A program made the position numbers and the translations under genes. A stretch of DNA of 64,000 bases from positions 62,001 through 126,000 of the forward strand of contig NZ_JAHESF010000005.1 in assembly GCF_018598225.1 (NCBI RefSeq), given 5' to 3'. The notes beneath the pieces were generated by a model. That model was not told where the DNA came from. It was given only the letters and a program-made list of their open reading frames with translations, and did no database searches. How positions within the stretch are numbered: the stretch's first letter is position 1; every line of letters begins with the position of its first letter. Source of the DNA: Chryseosolibacter histidinae (lineage in GTDB: Bacteria > Bacteroidota > Bacteroidia > Cytophagales > Cyclobacteriaceae). Of the stretch, positions 9,575 through 17,407 are shown in pieces.

Positions 9575-10159
9575 TCATTCAGAAGGCGGGCATGCATTCA
9601 GGATCATGCTCGCCTCTTTTACTTCAACAATGCCGCGCTGATGCGACCAGGTGTTATAAATGTATGTGGCAATTTCGGCGATCTCCAGGTCGGTAAGCGC
9701 AGGGATGCCGGGCATGGGCTGGTGAAAGTTCACATTGTTCACGGTGAGCTCGCCCTTCTTACCATTTCGCATCAGGCAGATCACATCGTTAAAATGATTG
9801 TCCATGTAATCTGAAACATTCAATGGCGGGTAGACACGTCCCAGTCCCGCGCCATCTTTCTGATGACAGTTGCTGCAATACTTCTGATACAGCTGCTCCC
9901 CCTGATTATAGTACTGCGTGAACTTCGGAGACGAATCCACCGGCTTATTATTCTCCGCCCTTCCCCCGCATGCAAATGCCATCAAACAGAAAACTATTAC
10001 TAGACTCGATAACGCAACCCCTCCTGACTCCTGACTTCTGACTTCCTTGCCCGCCGTAGCCTTGGCAAAGGTGGGTGGCTCCTTCTCCTTCTCCTTACTC
10101 CTTACTCCTTGCTCCTTACTCCCTTTATTTCCCTGCATACTCATCCTTGAGTTTTGCAA
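9575..10159 (-). CDS. Cytochrome c lipoprotein with repeat-derived N-terminus
   Basis: A single-haem cytochrome c with CSNCHQ (Cys95, Cys98, His99 in the longest reading), PPLNVSDYM, a Met near PMPGIP, and the ending ATYIYNTW. A hydrophobic stretch ending LMAFAC (Cys64) looks like a lipoprotein signal. The first 50 or so residues are encoded by intergenic-type repeats (SKEQGVRSKEKEKEPP, TFAKATAGK). No ATG, GTG or TTG lies in frame between the repeats and the signal sequence, so translation must start at 10138 or upstream. The longest reading overlaps the sco gene end by 35 bases. It probably accepts electrons in the same chain as its neighbours. Confidence 0.82.
   Translation of the reverse strand: MQNSRMSMQGNKGSKEQGVRSKEKEKEPPTFAKATAGKEVRSQESGGVALSSLVIVFCLMAFACGGRAENNKPVDSSPKFTQYYNQGEQLYQKYCSNCHQKDGAGLGRVYPPLNVSDYMDNHFNDVICLMRNGKKGELTVNNVNFHQPMPGIPALTDLEIAEIATYIYNTWSHQRGIVEVKEASMILNACPPSE
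10018..10135. repeat. CTCCTGACT/CTCCTTACT word arrays with hairpin core
   Basis: CTCCTGACT-type words (10020-10045) and CTCCTTACT-type words (10078-10125) flank a GC-rich core at 10045-10071, where CCTTGCC pairs with GGCAAAGG. The whole repeat is in frame and translated as the N-terminus of the cytochrome gene. Confidence 0.7.
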
Positions 10160-10790
10160 TATCTCCCAGCAACCGGTTCACATCTTCCTCCTTCGTTCCA
10201 TCATACTTTCCCCTGATCCGTTGTTCCTTGTCGATCAGTAAAAAAGCACCGCTGTGAATGAAGCCATCGGGCTCTGCCTTGTCTTCCATCGCTGTGGCGA
10301 AGTAGCTTCGCTGGGCGATGTTGTAGATGGAGTCTTTTTCACCAGTTACAAAGTGCCACTTGTTACTTTTTACGCCCAGGCGGTCTGCAAAGTCGTGAAG
10401 TAGCCCAACGGTGTCGTATTCCGGATCTATGGTATGCGAGAGGATGAGCACATCGGGATCATTTTCCGTGGCCTCGTAAACACGGAGCATCTGCGTTTTC
10501 ATGATGGGGCAGATGGTGCGGCAGGAGGTGAAGAAAAAGTCGGCAACGTAGATCTTGTTCCTGAAGGTTTCGTTCGTCACCTCCGCGCTATCCTGATCTA
10601 CGAACCGGAAGTTTGCAATTTTGTGATACACCGTATCAGTACCTACCACTTCGCGCTCTCCGAAGATGGGAAGCCGTGCTTCTTTTTTTTCGGTGCAGGA
10701 AGAGATCAGCAGGCACAACGTGAGTGCCGCCAGGATCTGAGCCTTATAGCTATTGGAGCCTGAATATGAGATCTGAAATCTATTTGTCAT
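10125..10790 (-). CDS. SCO1/SenC family copper chaperone lipoprotein
   Basis: A 221-residue thioredoxin-fold protein. The lipoprotein signal ends LLISSC (Cys32). The copper-binding set is intact: FFFTSCRTICP gives Cys90 and Cys94, and DGFIHSG gives His179. SCO proteins deliver copper to or reduce the CuA site of cytochrome oxidase. The start at 10790 gives an ATGA overlap with the upstream HemJ-like gene; longer readings would run back through that gene. It lies next to a cytochrome c lipoprotein gene, so respiratory-chain assembly is the likely job. Confidence 0.93.
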   Translation of the reverse strand: MTNRFQISYSGSNSYKAQILAALTLCLLISSCTEKKEARLPIFGEREVVGTDTVYHKIANFRFVDQDSAEVTNETFRNKIYVADFFFTSCRTICPIMKTQMLRVYEATENDPDVLILSHTIDPEYDTVGLLHDFADRLGVKSNKWHFVTGEKDSIYNIAQRSYFATAMEDKAEPDGFIHSGAFLLIDKEQRIRGKYDGTKEEDVNRLLGDIAKLKDEYAGK

Positions 10791-11317
10791 TTTCTGTATC
10801 GCTTGTAAAGTTTGATGCCTGCGAGAATTGAAAAAGTTACAGCGAGCAGGCCGGCCAGTCCCCATACCATGCTCAGTGCATTTTTCAGTACAATGATAAA
10901 AACAATGCTGATGAGAAATAAGGTCGCTACCTCGTTCCACATCCTTAATTTTTGTGACGAGTACCTGACCATGTCTTTTTTCAGGAGGTTGAAGATGTGC
11001 TGCAGCGAGAAGTGGTAAAGATAAAGCAGGAACACCAGGGTAAGTTTGATGTGCATGAACCCCTGCTGCAGAAAACCCGGCTGACTGACGATGAGGCTTG
11101 TGCCCATGGCCAGGGTAATAATGGCAGACGGCCATGTGATACCAAACCAGAGGCGAGAGGCCATCATTTTGAACTGCTTCAGCAGGATCGATCTTTCAGG
11201 CTCCGGTTTTTCATGGGCTTCGGTCATATAGATGAGGAGCCGGGGCATATAGAACAATCCTGCAAACCATGTCACAATGAAAATGATATGGACAGCCTTG
11301 AGGTAAAGAAAAGTCAT
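10787..11317 (-). CDS. HemJ/CopD-like integral membrane protein
   Basis: A 176-residue protein with four or five hydrophobic helices. The start YLKAVHIIFIVTWFAGLFYM with PRLLIYMTEAH matches the HemJ (UPF0093) pattern, including the early conserved His. A later MHIKLTLVFLLYLYH also fits. HemJ oxidises protoporphyrinogen IX in haem synthesis. Many Bacteroidota members are simply labelled CopD family, so copper handling is the alternative. It overlaps the sco gene by 4 bases and is translationally coupled to it. Confidence 0.75.
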   Translation of the reverse strand: MTFLYLKAVHIIFIVTWFAGLFYMPRLLIYMTEAHEKPEPERSILLKQFKMMASRLWFGITWPSAIITLAMGTSLIVSQPGFLQQGFMHIKLTLVFLLYLYHFSLQHIFNLLKKDMVRYSSQKLRMWNEVATLFLISIVFIIVLKNALSMVWGLAGLLAVTFSILAGIKLYKRYRK

Positions 11318-11366
11318 GGCGCAAAAATCAGCACTGGGTGTTCAACGGCCAACAGTTTGGGCAGGT

Positions 11367-12179
11367 TTAATTCAGCGTGATCTTGTCGCCAACGGAGATC
11401 TCGGTATGGTCAAGCGCCACAACGTTCTGCCCGAAATAGATCTTGTTATCCCTTTTCCGGTATTTAGACAGGGTGAGGAGAGGTTCAACGCCCTTTTCTG
11501 CGGTATCCTGATTTACGGTGGTGAGCACACACCGGTCGCAGGGTTTTACACCGGCAAACCTGTTTCCTCCGATGGTGAATTTTTTCCAGGTATCTTCCTC
11601 GAACGGCGCTCCGCCGGTGAATACGAGGTTGGGCCGGAAACGGTTCATCGGCAGCGGTTCATTCAGCCTGGCGTTGAGGTCATCGAGCGAGCTCTGTCCG
11701 ATGATGAGAAAAGGATAGGCATCGGCAAGGCCTACGTGTTCATTGTTGATGCTATACTTTGGATTTACCGGCCTGGGATTTTTTTCGGGGAAGCTTACCA
11801 GCCTGCAGCGCATGCCGAGCTGCGTTGTGAACCAGTCGCTGACCTTGTCAGAAACTTCTGTTACGGTCACTTCATCGTCCCACACTTTGGATCGGAACTG
11901 TTCTCCCAATGGAGGTGTGCTCAGGCTGAGACTGACGGAGGCATGATCATTAACAGGATTGAGCTTGGTGATCGTAAGGGTATCGCCGTTGATGGCAGGT
12001 CTGAAAAGTGCCATTTTCGGATAGACGCGCTGGGTCATAAAAGCGCCGTGCTCATCCGTTAACATCCAGCGGCGGTCGTGCAGTAATCCCTTTTCCATTA
12101 CCCTGGCCGAGGTAACAGATATTCCGCCCAATGACTTAACAGGATAGATCCAGATCTCGCTTAAGCGCAGTTCGCTCAT
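11367..12179 (-). CDS. MOSC domain protein with beta-barrel N-domain
   Basis: A 270-residue protein of the YcbX/mARC type. The N-terminal barrel starts LSEIWIYPVKSLGGISV and contains RRWMLTDEHGAFMTQR. The MOSC domain contains NRFRPNLVFTGG, the cofactor-ligand Cys region GVKPCDRCVLTTV, and the ending GQNVVALDHTEISVGD. Family members carry a sulfurated Mo cofactor and reduce N-hydroxylated compounds. The YcbX C-terminal ferredoxin domain is absent. The start at 12179 is used because the 28 extra upstream residues come from an intergenic repeat. It is a second Mo-cofactor protein in this island. Confidence 0.88.
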   Translation of the reverse strand: MSELRLSEIWIYPVKSLGGISVTSARVMEKGLLHDRRWMLTDEHGAFMTQRVYPKMALFRPAINGDTLTITKLNPVNDHASVSLSLSTPPLGEQFRSKVWDDEVTVTEVSDKVSDWFTTQLGMRCRLVSFPEKNPRPVNPKYSINNEHVGLADAYPFLIIGQSSLDDLNARLNEPLPMNRFRPNLVFTGGAPFEEDTWKKFTIGGNRFAGVKPCDRCVLTTVNQDTAEKGVEPLLTLSKYRKRDNKIYFGQNVVALDHTEISVGDKITLN

Positions 12180-12215
12180 GAAAAGGTGCTTTTGAAGCGT
12201 GAAGATAAGAAAAAA

Positions 12216-12369
12216 GTCCACAGACCACGGTCGACAGACCACGGCTGAACGGTGTGAAGTCACCTGATCGCACTTCGTATCCCGATGCTATCGCAAGCAA
12301 TGTGCAAGGGCTGTGATACGCCGATCCGAAACTGCACGGCTGTGGACTGTCGACTGTGGACCGTGGACT
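12216..12369. repeat. 154-bp element with GTCCACAG/CTGTGGAC inverted ends, copy 1
   Basis: The left end begins GTCCACAGACCACGGTCGAC and the right end reads TGTGGACTGTCGACTGTGG followed by ACCGTGGAC, forming terminal inverted repeats. The interior contains GATCGCACTTCGTATCCCG, found inverted in copy 3 (51049-51068). It lies between the MOSC and phosphorylase genes. No ORF is inside. Confidence 0.8.
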
Positions 12370-12380
12370 CTTCTATCCAC

Positions 12381-14087
12381 TTAAGCCTGTACGCCGGCCA
12401 GCGCGGCCTGCTTGCTGTTCACGGTCTCCTCAAAAGGGAAATGATAAAGTTTCTGGTAGTATTCGTCTGCCATACGTCCGGCGTCGAAGAAGGGGAGTAC
12501 ATCCCTCATGCTGGACTTGACGATCTCGAGCCATTGATCCGGTTTTTCGTAATAAGCCGGAATGATCTCGTTCTCCAGCAGATTCAGAAGATTCTGTGCT
12601 TCGATCTTGTCTTTTTCTTCGTTCGGAAGCGCGTCATTCGCTGTTTCGATCAGGAAGCTGTTCTTGCCGTGTTTGGCGAATTCCGGAACCCATCCGTCGG
12701 GGATCGATAAATTGATGGAGCCGTTCATCGCCGCGGTCATGCCAGAGGTGCCTGAAGCTTCATGGTAAAGTTTCGGGTTGTTCAGCCACAGGTCTGAGCC
12801 TTTTTTCAGGTGGCCCGAGAGCCACAGCTCGTAACCCGTTACAACCGTACAGTTGCGCAGGTCTTTGGTTTTCCAGTAGATCTCGTTGAAGATGTTGATA
12901 GCACCGAAATCTTCCGGGTATGGTTTGCCCGCCCAGATCATCTGAACAGGATATTTTTTGTTATTGGCGATCTTGAGGAACCTGTTGAAATCCGACATGA
13001 TCAGGTTAGCGCGTTTGTAGCCGGCAAACCTCCTGGCCCATACTATGGTGAGCACGTTCTCATCGAAGAGTTTTCCGGTCTGGTTCGCCACCACCCTGAA
13101 CAGTTTATGTTTCAGTTCTTTTTTGCGTTTTACCAGCGCCTTGTTATCATCTTTTTCGAGCGCAGCATCCAGCTCTTCATCGCGCCAGTAGGTTCTGTTC
13201 TGGGCGTTGGTGATGGCCGTGATCTCGCAGATGCCTTTGTAACCATTCCACATCTTTCTCGATACCTCGCCATGAAGCTGAGATACGCCATTGGCACGTT
13301 TGGCCATGCGCAACGCCGTCAGCGTATAGTTCAGCACACCGTTCTCGGGTGCAACATATTCCTGCACCTGTTGTGTGGTAAGGCCATTGAAGAAGCTCAT
13401 GTTGTTGAGCAGGGGTACGCTGTGCTCTTCATTGCCCGCCTTTTCAGGGGTATGGGTGGTAAACACCACGCGTTTCTTCACTTCGTTGATATCCCTGTAT
13501 TTGTCGAGCAGGTAGAAGCAAAGTGGAAGGGCATGGCCTTCGTTCATGTGGTAGATCTCTGTTTCCCTTTCCAGGATGTCGAGCAGTTTGGCTCCGCCTG
13601 CGCCCAGCAAGATGGATTGGGCAACACGTGTGGTTTCGTTGGGATCGTATAAGCGGTGACTGATCGTCTGCGCCAGGTAATCGTTTTCCGGTATATCAGT
13701 GGTGAGCAGGAACAACGGAACCGTGTTGAATACCTCAGGTCTCAATAAATAGGCTTTCACATATACCCGTGCCCCGTGTATCGTGATAGGGAAAAGGATC
13801 TTTGTGTCTGTAAGAAAGTGATAGTCCTTATCGCGGAAGCTAACCCTTAAGGTTTGGTCCTGGTTTCTCTCCTGGTCGTAATACCCCTTCTTCCAGAGGA
13901 TACCGATGCCGATAAGATTTTGCTTCAATTCGTAAGCACCGCGCAAGTGCGAGCCTGCAAGGAAACCGAGGCCTCCGCTGTATATCTTGAGGGGCTGGTC
14001 TACAGCGAACTCCATGGAGAAGTACGCAACAGGTTTGGAGTACCTGTTGTCGAATTTATAGGGGAAAAGATCTGATACATTGAACAT
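12381..14087 (-). CDS. Short alpha-glucan phosphorylase family protein (GT35-like)
   Basis: A 568-residue protein related to the short alpha-glucan phosphorylases. It shows the N-terminal YFSMEFAVDQPLKIYSGGLG, the HMNEGHALPL motif, VVFTTHTPEKAGNEEH, RRFAGYKRANL and the late EASGTSGMTAAMNG. In canonical enzymes the last motif reads GNMK or GMK and its lysine holds pyridoxal phosphate; here it is threonine. Either this branch works without that lysine or it is not a standard phosphorylase. The start at 14087 is preferred (MFNVSDLFPYKF) over an extension to 14132. The role in glycogen or maltodextrin use is inferred from family. Confidence 0.85.
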   Translation of the reverse strand: MFNVSDLFPYKFDNRYSKPVAYFSMEFAVDQPLKIYSGGLGFLAGSHLRGAYELKQNLIGIGILWKKGYYDQERNQDQTLRVSFRDKDYHFLTDTKILFPITIHGARVYVKAYLLRPEVFNTVPLFLLTTDIPENDYLAQTISHRLYDPNETTRVAQSILLGAGGAKLLDILERETEIYHMNEGHALPLCFYLLDKYRDINEVKKRVVFTTHTPEKAGNEEHSVPLLNNMSFFNGLTTQQVQEYVAPENGVLNYTLTALRMAKRANGVSQLHGEVSRKMWNGYKGICEITAITNAQNRTYWRDEELDAALEKDDNKALVKRKKELKHKLFRVVANQTGKLFDENVLTIVWARRFAGYKRANLIMSDFNRFLKIANNKKYPVQMIWAGKPYPEDFGAINIFNEIYWKTKDLRNCTVVTGYELWLSGHLKKGSDLWLNNPKLYHEASGTSGMTAAMNGSINLSIPDGWVPEFAKHGKNSFLIETANDALPNEEKDKIEAQNLLNLLENEIIPAYYEKPDQWLEIVKSSMRDVLPFFDAGRMADEYYQKLYHFPFEETVNSKQAALAGVQA

Positions 14088-14460
14088 GGCCGGTAAATAC
14101 TTTGGGTTAAGGCTGCAAACTAACAAATGCATGCCAAACGATTTTATGAAAAACCCTCAAAACTTACCCGGGTAGATACGCAAACGATTGATTGACAGTG
14201 AACGCAGCCTAGGGATATCGGCAGGCTGCGCAGATCACTCACCATATACTGTTCCAATACCGGAAGAAAGGCACGATGCAGGCCTGGAGAATATAGAAAA
14301 ATATAAGAGCGTTTCTATAAAGTCTGTGTAAGGTATCTGTAAGGACTGGGTAGACTGAGTAAAGTCATGCATAAGATCTCACACAAAATGAAGAAGTGAT
14401 CTATGTGTTAGTAGCGGTTGACATGGATAACACAAAAAATACATCGCTGTGGCTGATGTT
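14088..14460. other. Spacer without recognised gene
   Basis: A 373-base gap between the phosphorylase start and the end of the ABC ATPase gene, both on the minus strand. It should hold the phosphorylase promoter, but no good consensus was found. A 7-bp inverted repeat TGTGTTA/TAACACA lies at 14404-14434. No ORF, tRNA or obvious terminator was seen. Confidence 0.5.
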
Positions 14461-15453
14461 TTAAATAGAGATCCCGTGGATCAGCTCAGCCAGTGAGCGG
14501 ACGTTATGCAATGTGCCATCCTGCTTAACCTGCCATTGAACTGTACCTCCTTCGAAGGTTATCGATATTGAAATGGAAGCATTTTCATCGGTCACCAAAA
14601 AACCATTGCGTTCCAGCGCGTTTTTGGTCCACAGGTGTTCGGGGCCTTCGCCTTGTAACTGAACGTTGATTCCCTTATGGGCTTGATGCTGAACTTTGCC
14701 CGTCTTCAGGTCAAATCCCTTGAATTGAAAAATAGCATCGAAGGCGCCATTGAGAACAAGGTCTTCGGGCATGCCGGTGAGCATATTTTTATCGCGGCCT
14801 GTAAGCCAGATCCAGTCCGCCATTTGAAGCGCGAGGTCGAGCTCATGCGTAGCCACAAGAATTGCTTTGTTCGTAGTTTGCGCCAGCTGCTTCAGCAGTC
14901 TCATGATCTCCACGCGGTTGTTAAGATCGAGGTGCGCGGTGGGTTCATCCAGAAGAATAATAGGAGTGTCCTGCGCCAGCGCCCGGGCTATCATCACCAT
15001 CTGCAGCTGGCCGTCGCTCAGCTGGTTTAATTTATGGCTGGTAAGGTGACGGATATGTACCTGTGCGATCGCCCGGTCGATAATGTCAAGGTCCGATTGG
15101 CTTAAGCGGATGTTCCAGTCGAGGTAGGGATAACGGCCGAATGCCACTACTTCTTCTACGGTCATATTCACTGCTGTTATCCGGTCCGTTAGCACAACGG
15201 AGATCTGGCGGGAGGTGTCTATGGTTCCGGCTTTGATGATGATGTTTCCCGATAAGGGTTTCTGCAGTCCGGCCAGTGTTCGGATCAGTGATGATTTGCC
15301 CGCACCGTTAGGTCCCATGAAGCAGACAAGCTGACCGGGAAATAATTCGAGACTCAAGTTATCAAACAACCGGTTTTCCTTTTGATTACTCCGGTATCCT
15401 ATACAGAGTCCTGAAGTTGATAAGTGTGATGTTTTACCGCTTTGCATATTCAT
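14461..15453 (-). CDS. FecE/BtuD-type ABC transporter ATPase with C-terminal extension
   Basis: The 330-residue ATPase of an iron-siderophore, haem or cobalamin importer. Walker A GPNGAGKS is at residues 47-54, the signature LSDGQ at 145-149, Walker B IILLDE at 165-170, and the switch histidine in VATHELDLALQ. The usual family length is about 260, so roughly 75 C-terminal residues are extra; they look like a small alpha/beta domain (HLWTKNALERNGFLV). It overlaps the permease gene by one base (TGATG), so coupling is expected. No binding-protein gene is adjacent. Confidence 0.9.
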   Translation of the reverse strand: MNMQSGKTSHLSTSGLCIGYRSNQKENRLFDNLSLELFPGQLVCFMGPNGAGKSSLIRTLAGLQKPLSGNIIIKAGTIDTSRQISVVLTDRITAVNMTVEEVVAFGRYPYLDWNIRLSQSDLDIIDRAIAQVHIRHLTSHKLNQLSDGQLQMVMIARALAQDTPIILLDEPTAHLDLNNRVEIMRLLKQLAQTTNKAILVATHELDLALQMADWIWLTGRDKNMLTGMPEDLVLNGAFDAIFQFKGFDLKTGKVQHQAHKGINVQLQGEGPEHLWTKNALERNGFLVTDENASISISITFEGGTVQWQVKQDGTLHNVRSLAELIHGISI

Positions 15454-16472
15454 CAGGATCGAACCACCTTATTTCTCAAAATCACCCAGATCACCACCGG
15501 CGCACCGATCAGCGCGGTGATCGCATTGATGGGCAACACATTGATGCTTCCGGGAAGTTGCGCCAGAATATCGCAGCCCAGCAGCAACGCCGCTCCTCCG
15601 ATCAGTACAGCCGGTATCAGCACCTTGTGGTTATGACTTTGGATCAGCAGCTTCACCAGGTGTGGAACCGCAAGGCCCACAAAAGCTATCGGCCCGCAAA
15701 ACGCTGTAACACCCCCCGTTAATATCGATGCGGAGAGAATGGCATAAAACCTTGACCGCTGCAGATCAACACCCAGGCTTTGTGCATAGTTGTTTCCCAG
15801 CAGCCATGCATTCAACGATTTGATATTAAAGAACGAGATCGCGGCGCCGGCGATTAGAATGACACTCAGTACCCGGATCTCATTCCAGTCCAGTCCGCCA
15901 AGGCTTCCGAAGGTCCATAAAACATAGACCTGCAGCTCTTCAGCCTTGCTCAGGTATTGCAGTACGCTGACGATGGACGCGGTGCCGGCGCCGACCATCA
16001 GTCCTACGATCAGTAGCGACACATTATCCTGTAAACGTTGGGATATGGCGAGCATAATAATGAATACCAGGGAACAGCCGATGCTGGCCGCGATCGCCAC
16101 CGTCCAGGGGCTTTGGATCACGAACAACGTTACCCCGGCGGCATTGCTCATAAATACAAGCGATACCATCAGGCTCGCCCCGGAGCTTAGGCCCAGCACA
16201 TCAGGCCCTGCCAGGGGATTGCGGAAAAGTGTCTGCATTTGCAACCCCCCGAGGGCCAGGGCGCTGCCACCTAAGATACAGGTGATGGCCTTGGTCATCC
16301 TGAAATCCCAGATAATCTCCGCCCAAACGGGGTCGCTGGCGGGTTTGCCAGTCAGGATCTTAAATATTTCTCCTACGGGGATCTGAACGCTCCCCAACGA
16401 AAGATTTAATAAAAAAAGCACCACCAGCAGCATCAGCAGCACAGCCCACCGGATCGACGTTTTTGAATGCAT
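15453..16472 (-). CDS. FecCD/BtuC family ABC transporter permease
   Basis: A 339-residue inner-membrane permease with about ten hydrophobic helices. Family hallmarks are GGSALALGGLQMQTLFRNPLA near residue 55, GLSSGASLMVSL, ALGVDLQ-like QSLGVDLQRSRF, and GPIAFVGLAVPHLVKLL. The family imports iron chelates, haem or vitamin B12. It is translationally coupled to the ATPase. The substrate cannot be told from sequence. The gene lies 300 bases upstream of, and divergent from, rplC. Confidence 0.92.
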   Translation of the reverse strand: MHSKTSIRWAVLLMLLVVLFLLNLSLGSVQIPVGEIFKILTGKPASDPVWAEIIWDFRMTKAITCILGGSALALGGLQMQTLFRNPLAGPDVLGLSSGASLMVSLVFMSNAAGVTLFVIQSPWTVAIAASIGCSLVFIIMLAISQRLQDNVSLLIVGLMVGAGTASIVSVLQYLSKAEELQVYVLWTFGSLGGLDWNEIRVLSVILIAGAAISFFNIKSLNAWLLGNNYAQSLGVDLQRSRFYAILSASILTGGVTAFCGPIAFVGLAVPHLVKLLIQSHNHKVLIPAVLIGGAALLLGCDILAQLPGSINVLPINAITALIGAPVVIWVILRNKVVRS

Positions 16473-16638
16473 TTAGTTGATTTTCAGGCCGCAATGATAC
16501 ACATTTTAGGCATTAGGCATGGGGCGTACGCCATTAGTTTCTGCATTCCCAATGCCCAATTTCTGAATACCCGAAGCTCATTGGGCGGGATCTGAGCGTA
16601 AGAATGTGGTGGAAATGTGGAAAATTTTGAAACCCACA

Positions 16639-16669
16639 TTTGTTAAGTAACCTTCGTTTCCTATCTTTG
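16639..16669 (+). promoter_or_regulatory. Consensus Bacteroidota promoter for rplC
   Basis: TTTG at 16639-16642, exactly 19 bases, then TATCTTTG at 16662-16669: a full match to TTTG-N19-TAnnTTTG. It stands 105 bases before rplC and provides independent transcription of the S10/spc genes. Confidence 0.92.
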
Positions 16670-16676
16670 CAGTCCT

Positions 16677-16742
16677 TTTTGCGCAGAAGGCCAAAATTCT
16701 CTACATACAATGTGTTTAGAACAGCAGCTAGAAAGCGCAAAA
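16677..16742 (+). promoter_or_regulatory. Structured 5' leader hairpin of the rplC transcript
   Basis: TTTTGCGC (16677-16684) pairs perfectly with GCGCAAAA (16735-16742), enclosing 50 bases with an inner ACAT-ACA-ATGT hairpin. It begins close to the predicted transcript start and ends 32 bases before the rplC ATG. A ribosomal-protein autoregulatory leader is possible but unproven. Confidence 0.5.
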
Positions 16743-16774
16743 TCCTGAAAAACAAGCATTAATAGGTTTCAACC

Positions 16775-17407
16775 ATGCCTGGCATTATAGGAAGAAAAAT
16801 CGGAATGACTAGCGTATTCGGCCCAGATGGCCAGAATATCGCATGCACAGTGATCGAGGCAGGTCCCTGCGTAGTCACTCAAGTGAAAAACGAGCAAACT
16901 GACGGTTATCGTGCAGTGCAGCTTGCATTTGGTGAGAAGAAAGAGAAAAATACCTCCAAAGCTGCCTTGGGTCACTTCAAAAAAGCAAGCACCACTCCCA
17001 AAAGAAATATTGTTGAGTTCCGCGACTTCAGCACTGAGTTTGAAGCCATCGCCGAGCTGGGCAAAGAAGTTCGTGTGGAGAGCATCTTCGTTGAAGGTGA
17101 CTTCATCGACGCCATTGGCACCTCCAAAGGTCGCGGCTTCCAGGGTGTTGTAAAACGCCACGGCTTCAGCGGTGTTGGCGGCCAAACCCACGGTCAGCAC
17201 AACAGGCTGCGTGCACCCGGTTCTATGGGTAACGCATCATTCGCTTCACGTGTAATCAAAGGCAAACGCCTTGCCGGTCGTATGGGTAATGACCGTGTGA
17301 AGCTCACCAACCTTCAGGTGGTGAAGATCCTTCCTGAGCAGAACCTGATCGTCATCAGCGGCTCAGTTCCCGGAGCAAAGAATTCAACTGTAATCCTTCA
17401 GAAGTAA
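16775..17407 (+). CDS. rplC: 50S ribosomal protein L3
   Basis: A 210-residue early-assembly protein of the 50S subunit that reaches the peptidyl transferase region. Recognised by [13 protein letters not shown] at the start, [13 protein letters not shown], and [20 protein letters not shown]. First gene of the transcription unit that starts at 16639. Its stop overlaps the rplD start by one base (TAATG), so the two are coupled. Confidence 0.98.
   Translation: MPGIIGRKIGMTSVFGPDGQNIACTVIEAGPCVVTQVKNEQTDGYRAVQLAFGEKKEKNTSKAALGHFKKASTTPKRNIVEFRDFSTEFEAIAELGKEVRVESIFVEGDFIDAIGTSKGRGFQGVVKRHGFSGVGGQTHGQHNRLRAPGSMGNASFASRVIKGKRLAGRMGNDRVKLTNLQVVKILPEQNLIVISGSVPGAKNSTVILQK

Noticed and set aside
12810-13652. 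280-codon open frame on the plus strand opposite the phosphorylase gene
   Set aside because: It lies wholly antisense to a clear family member, shows no recognisable domain, and the opposite strand explains the sequence.
16534-16755. 73-codon minus-strand frame before rplC
   Set aside because: It runs through the promoter and structured leader of rplC and has no family resemblance.
2713-16774. Recent mobile element as the cause of the S10 operon split
   Set aside because: No integrase, transposase, tRNA attachment site or flanking direct repeat was found, so only the split itself is reported.
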